Below, piece by piece: positions 50,419 to 57,683 of a DNA stretch of 64,000 bases (position 1 is its first letter; every line of letters begins with the position of its first letter). The notes beneath the pieces are model-generated. The model was not told where the DNA came from. It made no database searches and worked only from the letters and a program-made list of their open reading frames with translations. The DNA comes from DASXQK01 sp963724385. Its GTDB lineage: Bacteria > Pseudomonadota > Alphaproteobacteria > Dongiales > Dongiaceae. Location: positions 1,736,001 through 1,800,000 of the forward strand of contig CAVRUJ010000001.1 in assembly GCA_963724385.1 (NCBI GenBank), given 5' to 3'. The translations under genes were made by a program, and so were the position numbers.

Positions 50419-51135
50419 ATGAACGACTTATCAAATTGGCCCCGCAATCGGCTTTTGCTCCACCTGCCCACCCGCGATCTCAAGCGGGTTATGCCGGACC
50501 TTGAACACATTCGCTGCGAACGCGCGGAGGTCCTACTGGACGCTGATAGTTCGATCGACCATGTATTCTTCCCCGACAGCGGTGTCGTCTCGGTGGTGGC
50601 GGTTTATTCGGACGGCAGTGTCATCGAGATGGCAACGATCGGGAGGGAGGGCTTCACGGGTGTGAAAGCCGTCTTCGGCGCCAAGATGTCCTCCTCCCGG
50701 CTTCTGGTTCAAATCCCGGGAAGCGCAGCAAGGATGTCGCGCGCGGCGTTTACGCGGGCCATGGGGTCGATGCCGTCCTTCCGAAGTCTCATGTATGCTT
50801 ACGTTAACGCGTTTCTCGAACAGGTAATGGTGTCGGTAGCGTGCAACGGTGCGCACAGCATTAAGGAGCGGCTGGCGCGTTGGCTGCTCATGATGCGTGA
50901 CCGCAGTGACGACGACACGCTCCTCATCACTCAGAGCCTACTCGCCGAGATGCTGGGTGTGCAAAGGCCGACCATCACGAATGCTGCCGCGGAGCTGGAA
51001 AGTGCGGGGTTGATCGAACGCGGCCGACGCCAAGTGAGGATACTAGATCGGAAGGGCCTTACGCGGGCATCTTGTGAATGCTATCTGCTGGTCCGGGAGC
51101 GCATCGCGCTTCACCTTCCCAAGACGTATATCTAG
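50419..51135 (+). CDS. Crp/Fnr-family transcriptional regulator
   Basis: 238 residues. N-terminal cyclic-nucleotide-binding beta-roll (about 20-120; VLLDADSSIDHVFFPDSGVV, TIGREGFTGVKAVFG), dimer helix, and a C-terminal winged HTH (about 170-215; ITQSLLAEMLGVQRPTITNA). The phosphate-binding cassette is not canonical for cAMP, and no [4Fe-4S] cysteines are present. Signal unknown. A class III adenylate cyclase lies 2.7 kb downstream on the other strand. Confidence 0.88.
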   Translation: MNDLSNWPRNRLLLHLPTRDLKRVMPDLEHIRCERAEVLLDADSSIDHVFFPDSGVVSVVAVYSDGSVIEMATIGREGFTGVKAVFGAKMSSSRLLVQIPGSAARMSRAAFTRAMGSMPSFRSLMYAYVNAFLEQVMVSVACNGAHSIKERLARWLLMMRDRSDDDTLLITQSLLAEMLGVQRPTITNAAAELESAGLIERGRRQVRILDRKGLTRASCECYLLVRERIALHLPKTYI

Positions 51136-51251
51136 AAATACGCCCCCCGCCCGTTCAGTAATGTACATTACTGACAAGACCTCTTAACCCAGCGCACAAT
51201 TTCAAGATCGGGATTTGAAATTGGCCTTCAGAAGGCCGCGCAGGAACATCC

Positions 51252-51707
51252 ATGCGTGATGTCGATCCGATAGATCTGGTGGATGCGAACCGAGGGGGCC
51301 TGCTCGTGCTCGAGCCTGACCTGACTGTCCATTTCGCGAACAGTTCTTTCTGCAACACATTCGTAGTCGCGCGAGAGGATACGGTCGGCCGGAAGCTTTA
51401 TGAGCTCGGCAACGGACAGTGGGACATTCCCGAGCTCCGCCGCTTGATCCAAGCCATTGTTCCAGCGCACGCAAGCGTGGAGGCCTTCGAAGTCGATCAC
51501 GTCTTCCCGTCGATTGGTCGACGAGTGATGCTACTCAATGCGTGGAAGGTCTGTCGGCCCGACAACAACATGGAGCAGATCCTTTTGGCGATCGAAGACG
51601 TGACCGAGCTCATCCGGATCGAGCCCGAGCACTCCTTGTCGGCTAAAAGCCGAACCAGTGTCTCCCGCGTTGGGCAATTCCCGGGACGTGGACCATGCAA
51701 GGAATAA
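51252..51707 (+). CDS. Stand-alone PAS-domain protein
   Basis: 151 residues; a PAS fold at about 10-120 (LLVLEPDLTVHFANSSFCNT; VGRKLYELGNGQWDIPELRR; LLNAWKVCRPDNNMEQILLA; EDVTELI). The LYELGNGQWDIP segment is typical of PAS domains attached to CheR-like or histidine kinase proteins, so this may be a truncated kinase. The C-terminus (RTSVSRVGQFPGRGPC) is not conserved. It overlaps the following frame by 13 bp. Confidence 0.65.
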   Translation: MRDVDPIDLVDANRGGLLVLEPDLTVHFANSSFCNTFVVAREDTVGRKLYELGNGQWDIPELRRLIQAIVPAHASVEAFEVDHVFPSIGRRVMLLNAWKVCRPDNNMEQILLAIEDVTELIRIEPEHSLSAKSRTSVSRVGQFPGRGPCKE

Positions 51708-52039
51708 GGGAAGAGAAATGCAACGGATCGCGGAAAGCGCCGAAACTGGCAGAAATCCCCAATTTCGACGCCAAACTGGTGCTTTCATCGGTTGAATCCG
51801 GACAATTCACCGAGAGATGTCAGCGGAAGAAGGTCGTCTTTCAGCAAGGTGATCCGGCCGATGCAGTCTTCTATGTGCAGAGCGGTAGGATCGAGCTCTC
51901 CGTGGAATCCGAACAAGGCAAGCAGGGGGTCGTTGGACTCCTGACCGTTGGTGACTTCCTCGGAGAAGGCTGTCTCTGGGGCCAGCCATTGCACATGGGA
52001 TGTCCTGTGCCAGACACAGCTTTACTCGGCAGAACGTGA
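51695..52039 (+). pseudogene. Truncated Crp/Fnr gene (cNMP-binding domain only)
   Basis: 114 codons. KKVVFQQGDPADAVFYVQSG and VGLLTVGDFLGEGCLWGQPL are the first strands of a Crp/Fnr beta-roll closely like those common in alphaproteobacteria. The frame then ends at DTALLGRT; the rest of the roll, the dimer helix and the HTH are absent, and the next gene starts 18 bp later. A deletion or recombination fused the stump to the upstream region of 52057. Confidence 0.65.
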
Positions 52040-52056
52040 CCGACGTAGGAGGAGTG

Positions 52057-52401
52057 ATGGTGGCCTTTACGCTTCGTGGGCCATACAGGCTCATGAGCGA
52101 AGTAATCAGGACATTCGTGCCGCCGCGCATACCAGGCGTGTTCGTTCTAGGACCTATTACACCCGGAGGCATCAACCTGATTGATGCGGTGGGCCGTGCC
52201 GATCACGATCTGGCCGCTGCATTGATTGGATTGGTTGGCAGCAATTCCGGTTTCATGTTTGCGACGGCGTCGTCTGTGGCGGAAGCCTTCGGCATGGAGT
52301 GCACCCTCTTCCACGAGAACTTCCTGACCGGGCGAAGGCCTCACCCAGTCGCTCCTTTGAATGCATCCTTGCCTTGTCCAGTTTGCGGGAGATCAAGCTA
52401 G
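52057..52401 (+). CDS. Small protein, possibly degenerate GIY-YIG fold
   Basis: 114 residues from ATG 52057, preceded by GTAGGAGG. PPRIPGVFVLGPITPGGINL, VGRADHDLAAALIGLV, ASSVAEAFGMECTLFHENF and the ending HPVAPLNASLPCPVC follow the order of small GIY-YIG-like proteins (PGVYVLG...VGRSD...A-F--EC-LYH...HPARP...CP-C). The catalytic Tyr/Arg set is incomplete, so nuclease activity is doubtful. Family call is an inference from pattern. Confidence 0.45.
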   Translation: MVAFTLRGPYRLMSEVIRTFVPPRIPGVFVLGPITPGGINLIDAVGRADHDLAAALIGLVGSNSGFMFATASSVAEAFGMECTLFHENFLTGRRPHPVAPLNASLPCPVCGRSS

Positions 52402-52713
52402 ATCATGAGTAAAATCTGGGCCTGAATATCTGGCAATCTGCCGCTTGATGCTCCGGCGGCCGAGGAGCTCGCGTTCGTAGTGCCAACGGTAATGGTGGCA
52501 GCGGCGTGATGAAAGGCCTTGCCGGCACCACATTGGGAATGGCAAGCAAGGCCACGGTGACAGAGTGATGGCCTTCTACTGCTGAGCTGGCTGTTTCGCC
52601 TATGTCCGCTTGTGGCACATCTCGGAAGTGGCGCCTGCGGCAAGGAAAGACCGCTCACGATCCCAAAGCGGACTCCGATAAGCCGCCGCGAGGCCTGTCT
52701 ATGAGTTGACAGC
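52402..52713. other. Intergenic stretch with inverted GTCCGCTT element
   Basis: 312 bp, no gene seen. GTCCGCTT (52604-52611) and AAGCGGAC (52666-52673) form 8-bp inverted arms 54 bp apart; the same arms make the compact hairpin at 60777-60800. Confidence 0.4.
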
Positions 52714-53697
52714 CTAGCGGCGCGCGCGGCGCTCTCGCCCGCCCATGTAGAGCACGAAGATCCCGCTGGCGACGATCACGAGGATGCCGAGGATCGTGTG
52801 GCCGTCCGGGATCTCGCCCCAGATCAGGATGCCCCAGGTCGTGGCCCAGGGAATCGAGCTGTACTCGAAGGGCGCGATGACATGCGCCTCGGCGATACGG
52901 TAGGCGTGGGTGAGGAACCAGCTCGCGACGGCGGAGACGAGGCCGGTGGAGGAGATCAGGCACGCCTCGCGCAGGTCCGGCATCCGCCAGGCGCGCAGGA
53001 GGAACTGCAGGCTGGGATTGGCCAATTCGGCGAGGCCACCATGGCCCGCCACCGCGCCCATGGCGAGAGCGGCGATGAAGAACACGACGTTCTGCATCAC
53101 GGACATGATCGAGGCCCGCTCGCCGATGGCGAGCCACCGCGCCATGAGCTGCGCCAGCGCGTAGAAGGCGGCGCCGACGACGGCGAGCACCGCCGCAGGG
53201 TTGACGACGCCCTTTGCCGGGTTGCTGACGATGATGACGCCGGCGAAGCCCACCAGGATCGCGAGCCAGCTGCTGGCGCGCGGCCTTTCGCCCAGGATGG
53301 GCACGGCGAGCAACGCGATGAACAGCGGCGCCGAATAGGAGAGCGAGATCGCCTCGGCCAGCGGGATGGCGGCCAGCGCCAGGTAGTAGCTGGTGTAGGA
53401 GCCCAGGAGCAGCAGGCCGCGGGCGAGCAGCGGCCAAGGCCGCCGCACCCGGAGCCGGCCGAGCCCGCCGTCGTAATGGACGATCGCGAGCAGCGGCAGG
53501 ATCGCGGCCACGCAGCGCACGGCCATGATCTCCGGCAAGGGATACCGGCCGCTCAAAAGCTTGATGACGATGTCTTGCAGGGTGAAAAGCAGCGCGCCCA
53601 GGCAGAGATAGGCGATGCCCTTGAGCCGGTCGTGGGCCACTGCCTTGGGCAAGCCGGCGCCCGTGCCGCCGAGTGCCTTGGTTTCGCAGGTCGTCAT
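52714..53697 (-). CDS. EamA-family (DMT) transporter
   Basis: 327 residues with ten hydrophobic helices in two EamA halves (LKGIAYLCLGALLFTLQDIV; GLVSAVASWFLTHAYRIAEA; APFEYSSIPWATTWGILIWG). C-terminal tail basic (GGRERRARR), as expected inside the cell. EamA proteins export metabolites; substrate unknown. A 37-bp element 23 bp upstream of its start is repeated before the sulfotransferase gene at 55780-56403. Confidence 0.92.
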   Translation of the reverse strand: MTTCETKALGGTGAGLPKAVAHDRLKGIAYLCLGALLFTLQDIVIKLLSGRYPLPEIMAVRCVAAILPLLAIVHYDGGLGRLRVRRPWPLLARGLLLLGSYTSYYLALAAIPLAEAISLSYSAPLFIALLAVPILGERPRASSWLAILVGFAGVIIVSNPAKGVVNPAAVLAVVGAAFYALAQLMARWLAIGERASIMSVMQNVVFFIAALAMGAVAGHGGLAELANPSLQFLLRAWRMPDLREACLISSTGLVSAVASWFLTHAYRIAEAHVIAPFEYSSIPWATTWGILIWGEIPDGHTILGILVIVASGIFVLYMGGRERRARR

Positions 53698-53719
53698 CGT
53701 GCCGAATTGCTCTTGGATC

Positions 53720-53756
53720 CCCGCCGCGCAGCCCTACCATACACGGGATGCGGCGG
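53720..53756 (-). promoter_or_regulatory. 37-bp upstream element, copy 1
   Basis: Thirty-six of 37 bases match 56437-56473. Located 23-59 bp before the EamA start. On the minus strand it reads CCGCCGCATCCCGTGTATGG then TAGGGCTGCGCGGCGGG; TATGGT is a -10-like hexamer. Either a shared promoter/operator or a repeat. Confidence 0.6.
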
Positions 53757-53818
53757 CCCGGGCGAGGAAGGGCGCGGGCGATAATGAAGCCAACGTCAGG
53801 AAATCAAAGCAATCGACT

Positions 53819-55606
53819 TCAATCCGGCATGCCGGCCTTTCTGAGACCGTCGAGCACCATTTCTAGCGACGCCTGGCTCCGAATAGGCAGAAGCTGGCGC
53901 AGCCTGGAAACCGTCATTCCCGGCGCCAGCGACAGGAACTTGGCAAGTGCGGCCCGCGCCTCCGGCAAGCGGTCAAGCTGAATATAGGCGGGCACCAGGC
54001 CCCAATAGGTCGAGTCCCATTCTGGATTGAGGCCGGCCGAACGTTCGGCCAATTCCAGGGCTTCGGCCGGGCGGCCGCAGAAGAGCTGGGCCCACCCGGC
54101 AACCATCAGATACATATAGAAACTGGGATCCAGCGGACAGAGCGCCATGGCGCGCTCCGTGAGGGCCAGCGAGTCTTTCGGATCACCGGCGAACACAAGA
54201 GCGGTGCCCGCCATGAAGTTGACGAATCCAGAACCGGGGTTTCGCTCGACCGCGCGACGCACGGCGTCGAGACCGGCGCGATAGTCCCGCGCCACCATGA
54301 TCAGGACGAAGCCGGCAAGGACCATGGCGACCGCATCGTCGCTGCCGGCGGCGAGCGCCCGGCGGGCCAGCGCGATGGCGGTTTCCGCGTCGTCTGCGCT
54401 GGCGGCAGGCCATCCCCGCGTCGCCCGTTGCTCATAGCACCATGCGGCATGGGCGAGCGCCGGGGCATAAGTCGGCTCGAATTCGATCGCTTTGTTGAGA
54501 AGGCCGATGCCCAACAGGTTTTCCTCCGGTCGCATGGCGTAGACATGGGGAAGCCCGCGAAGATAGAGATCGTAGGCATCGAGGTTTTCCACCGGCTTTC
54601 GGTGTGCGCGCTCGATTTCCGCCTTGCGCATTGTCGGTTCGATCGCGCCGACCACGCTGGCGGTGATCTTGTCCTGCAGATCGAAGACGTCATCCAGGCC
54701 GCCGTCGAACCTGTCCGCCCACAAATGGGCGCCCGTCGCCGCGTCGATCAACTGTCCCTTGATGCGCAGCCGCGTTCCCGCTTTGCGGACGCCGCCTTCC
54801 AGCACGTAGCGCACGCCAAGTTCCTTCGCCACTTGACGCACGTCCACGGCGCGCCCCTTGTAGGTGAAGGTCGAATTTCGCGCGATCACGAACAGCTGGT
54901 TAAATCGGGAGAGGGCGGTGATGATGTCCTCGACCATTCCGTCGACGAAATATTCCTGTTCCGGATCTCCGGACATGTTCGTGAAGGGCAGCACGGCAAT
55001 CGAAGGTTTGTCGGGCATCGCAGGCCGCGCGGACGGTCCCTCCGCTGTCGGGGGATCGCTCACCGGCTTCGCCTGGATGGCGCCTCCTACCTGCAGGGAA
55101 TAGATCCGCATCGGTTCGGCAATATTCTTCAGATTCGTCTCGCCAAGATCGCTGACCGCGAGGTCCAGTCTCGCTCTTACTTGCCGATAGGCATCTTCCG
55201 AAAGACATATGGCACCGGGCGTGGCAACGCCCTCCAACCGTGAGGCAATGTTGACGCCATCGCCCATGAGGTCGCCATCGCTCTCCTCGACGACATCGCC
55301 GATATGGATGCCGATGCGGAATTCGATGCGGCGCTCCGGCGGTACGCCCGTGTTGCGCTCGACCATCGCGTTCTGCACTTCGATGGCGCAGCGCACGGCA
55401 TCCACCACGCTGCGGAATTCGACGAGGGCGCCATCGCCCGTCCGCTTCACCACACGCCCCTTGTGCACAGCAATGGTGGGATCGATCAGGTCGCTGCGCA
55501 GCGCGCGCAGTCGAGCCAGCGTCCGATCCTCGTCGGCGCCGGTGAGCCGGCTGAAACCGACCACATCGGCGGCCAGAATCGCGGCGAGTTTCCTCTGCTC
55601 GGTCAT
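53819..55606 (-). CDS. Class III adenylate/guanylate cyclase with TPR domain
   Basis: 595 residues. Cyclase domain at 5-175: metal Asp in LAAILAADVVGFSRL and TGDGALVEF, with GIHIGDVVEE and GDGVNIASRLE. The middle (205-320) is the TolB-like region common in this group (KPSIAVLPFTNMSGDPEQEY, VRYVLEGGVRKAGTRLRIKG). The C-terminal 250 residues are TPR-like helices. No membrane segment. Makes cAMP by family expectation; TPRs presumably regulate it. The Crp/Fnr gene at 50419 is a possible responder. Confidence 0.9.
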   Translation of the reverse strand: MTEQRKLAAILAADVVGFSRLTGADEDRTLARLRALRSDLIDPTIAVHKGRVVKRTGDGALVEFRSVVDAVRCAIEVQNAMVERNTGVPPERRIEFRIGIHIGDVVEESDGDLMGDGVNIASRLEGVATPGAICLSEDAYRQVRARLDLAVSDLGETNLKNIAEPMRIYSLQVGGAIQAKPVSDPPTAEGPSARPAMPDKPSIAVLPFTNMSGDPEQEYFVDGMVEDIITALSRFNQLFVIARNSTFTYKGRAVDVRQVAKELGVRYVLEGGVRKAGTRLRIKGQLIDAATGAHLWADRFDGGLDDVFDLQDKITASVVGAIEPTMRKAEIERAHRKPVENLDAYDLYLRGLPHVYAMRPEENLLGIGLLNKAIEFEPTYAPALAHAAWCYEQRATRGWPAASADDAETAIALARRALAAGSDDAVAMVLAGFVLIMVARDYRAGLDAVRRAVERNPGSGFVNFMAGTALVFAGDPKDSLALTERAMALCPLDPSFYMYLMVAGWAQLFCGRPAEALELAERSAGLNPEWDSTYWGLVPAYIQLDRLPEARAALAKFLSLAPGMTVSRLRQLLPIRSQASLEMVLDGLRKAGMPD

Positions 55607-55779
55607 GTTTTTCTTATGTCCCCGCGCTCAACCTATCACGCAGGCGAGCCGAACGTGCAAGTCTCTGCGTCCGGGCTTAAGGCGTGGACCATGGCGGCCG
55701 GCTTCGAGGGTCGGCCTGGGCGGCTTCAAACAGACGAAGCGGAGGTCAAGGTCAGGACCGAGCCCCCAACCTCGAACAA

Positions 55780-56403
55780 TCACTTCTTGCCGGACACCCG
55801 ATCCCAGAATTCGCCGCGGTCGTTCGTGCGGGGAAACGGGTCAGCGGGCACAGGCACGCCGAGGAACTCGCAAAGAGGGCCCCAGCCATCCTTCACCTGG
55901 TAGACCAACAGTCGATGGGCGGGGATTGCCGCTTTGACTGCTTCATTATGGGCATTGAACGCCTGCGTCAGTCCGGCCACGTTGAGACCACCGAGAAAAC
56001 CGGTCTTGGCGATGACGCCTGCCGCCATGTCGAGCCAGGCGCGCATTCCGCCGGGGGCTCCATCCTTTCCGGCAAGCAATTTGTAGATCGTATCCGAAAA
56101 ACTCTGGACCCAGCTTTCCGGGCTGCGATGGGTCAGGACGAACCTGGCCGATGGATAGGCCGCGTTCAATTCCCGAAAAAACCCCGCGGTCGGCCAATCG
56201 ACGGCGCTCTCATAGCCCCTGTAGATCGCCTCCCAATCCGGTTGGCCGCTTGCGGCTGCCGTCCAGAGCGGTACCTGCACCGGCATTTGGTGCAACACCT
56301 CCTCCATATGGTGGCAGGGCCCCAGCCCCAGTTGATTGAGCGCGAGCTTGAGCGAATGGGTCCCTGTCCGGCCCACCCCGGCGCCGATGACGTTGAGCGA
56401 CAT
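55780..56403 (-). CDS. Sulfotransferase-family protein
   Basis: 207 residues. PAPS-binding P-loop GAGVGRTGTHSLKLALNQLG at the N-terminus, LTHRSPESWVQSFSDTIYK as the 3'-phosphate motif region, and the ending VYQVKDGWGPLCEFLGVPVP. Shorter than eukaryotic sulfotransferases but normal for the bacterial Sulfotransfer_4 group. Acceptor unknown. Its upstream 37-bp element is shared with the EamA gene. Confidence 0.88.
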   Translation of the reverse strand: MSLNVIGAGVGRTGTHSLKLALNQLGLGPCHHMEEVLHQMPVQVPLWTAAASGQPDWEAIYRGYESAVDWPTAGFFRELNAAYPSARFVLTHRSPESWVQSFSDTIYKLLAGKDGAPGGMRAWLDMAAGVIAKTGFLGGLNVAGLTQAFNAHNEAVKAAIPAHRLLVYQVKDGWGPLCEFLGVPVPADPFPRTNDRGEFWDRVSGKK

Positions 56404-56436
56404 GACTTTCTCCCCCGCGTCGGACGTTCCGGAACC

Positions 56437-56473
56437 CCCGCCGCGCAGCCTTACCATACACGGGATGCGGCGG
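56437..56473 (-). promoter_or_regulatory. 37-bp upstream element, copy 2
   Basis: Copy of 53720-53756 with a single C/T change, 34-70 bp upstream of the sulfotransferase start. Same orientation relative to the gene as copy 1. Confidence 0.6.
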
Positions 56474-56607
56474 TCGCGGTGAAGGAGGTGTCCGTGGCCG
56501 CTCTCCGGCCGTCTGTCGGAATGTGCCAGATCCAGACACTGCGGTCCCGGCTGGAGGAGTGCTACATTCGTTCGACACCGCGACCTTGAAAGAAGGCTGT
56601 GCTGCCA

Positions 56608-56958
56608 ATGGCGAAGCGCCACCACGCGGCACATGCCGAGCAGAAGGAATCGATGGCGTTTTCGAAGGAACGGGTCCTCTCGATCGGCGCCGTCGTGCTG
56701 GCATTCCTCGCCAGCCAACACCACACCCTGCACATGCTGGTGCTTGTTTTTGGGCTGGGCGGCGCAGGCGCAAGCTTCATGACCACGGCGCCCTGGCTGC
56801 GTCGGGGGATGCTGCTGATGTCGCTGGTGATGGCCGCCGTGATCGCCTACCAGATCCGGCGTGCCGATCGCCCTCGTGCCTTCCGTATTTCCGGTGCGAT
56901 TTCCATCCTGCTGACCCTCGGCCTGGTCGGATGGTCCATCGCAAACTTCGGCCTGTGA
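56608..56958 (+). CDS. Small four-helix membrane protein
   Basis: 116 residues from ATG 56608, 11 bases after AGAAGG; a GTG at 56599 is too close to that site. Hydrophobic segments: VLSIGAVVLAFLAS, HMLVLVFGLGGAGASFM, MLLMSLVMAAVIAYQI, ISGAISILLTLGLVGWSI. Between them are two short His-rich or basic loops (SQHHTLHM, RRADRPRAFR). No family recognised. The methyltransferase gene starts 12 bp later. Confidence 0.65.
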   Translation: MAKRHHAAHAEQKESMAFSKERVLSIGAVVLAFLASQHHTLHMLVLVFGLGGAGASFMTTAPWLRRGMLLMSLVMAAVIAYQIRRADRPRAFRISGAISILLTLGLVGWSIANFGL

Positions 56959-56970
56959 CGGGGGAATGCC

Positions 56971-57606
56971 GTGCAGGAGCCGTTCCGCAAGAACCTGTCC
57001 CATCTCACCTGGGCCGAAGTCTATGCCCGGCAGGAGAGGCGGGCCTTTCTGGTCGATGCCTGGATGGATGCTCTCTGCCTCAAGCTGGGCGACCGCGTGT
57101 TGGAAGTGGGTGCCGGCCCGGGTTACGTCAGCATGCTGCTGGCCGACCGGGTCGGGCGCGACGGCATCGTCTACGCGGTCGACATATCGGCCGAGGCTCT
57201 CGCCCACCTGGAGCGGGTTCAGAAGCAGCGCGCGGCGAGGCAGATCCAGCGGATCGTCGCGGATGCGGCAGCGCTGTCGCCTTCGGGCCTGTCCGCGCAA
57301 TCGGCGCTGATCGCGATGGTCCTGCACCATGCCAAGGATCCCGCCGGCATCCTCAGCAGCGTGGCCCGGCTGCTTCCGCCGGGAGCATTGGCTGTCGTGG
57401 CGGAATTCCACCCGGAAGGGACATGCGAACAAGGGCCGCCGGCGGATCACCGGATCGATCCGGAGCGGATTCGTGCCTGGTCTGAAGACGCCGGTTTCGC
57501 GGTGCTTGATTACCAGCGCCAGAGCCCGGAGCATTATATGGTTCTGCTGCATCGGGCGCCCCGGCTGCCCCCGCCCGACAAGCGGCCGCAAGATCGCCGA
57601 CCATGA
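56971..57606 (+). CDS. Class I SAM-dependent methyltransferase
   Basis: 211 residues, GTG start. Motif I VLEVGAGPGYVSMLLADRVG, VYAVDISAEALAHL, and RIVADAAALS, with MVLHHAKDPAGILSSVARLL. UbiE/arsenite-methyltransferase-like methyltransferase fold. Substrate unknown; no cysteine triad typical of ArsM. Probably co-transcribed with the upstream membrane protein. Confidence 0.82.
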   Translation: MQEPFRKNLSHLTWAEVYARQERRAFLVDAWMDALCLKLGDRVLEVGAGPGYVSMLLADRVGRDGIVYAVDISAEALAHLERVQKQRAARQIQRIVADAAALSPSGLSAQSALIAMVLHHAKDPAGILSSVARLLPPGALAVVAEFHPEGTCEQGPPADHRIDPERIRAWSEDAGFAVLDYQRQSPEHYMVLLHRAPRLPPPDKRPQDRRP

Positions 57607-57683
57607 CGTGATGGGAGACAGCCGGGCGCCATTCGAGGCGGCGTTTCGATAGTTGGCATCGCAACAGTGCCGGGCTCACGGAG

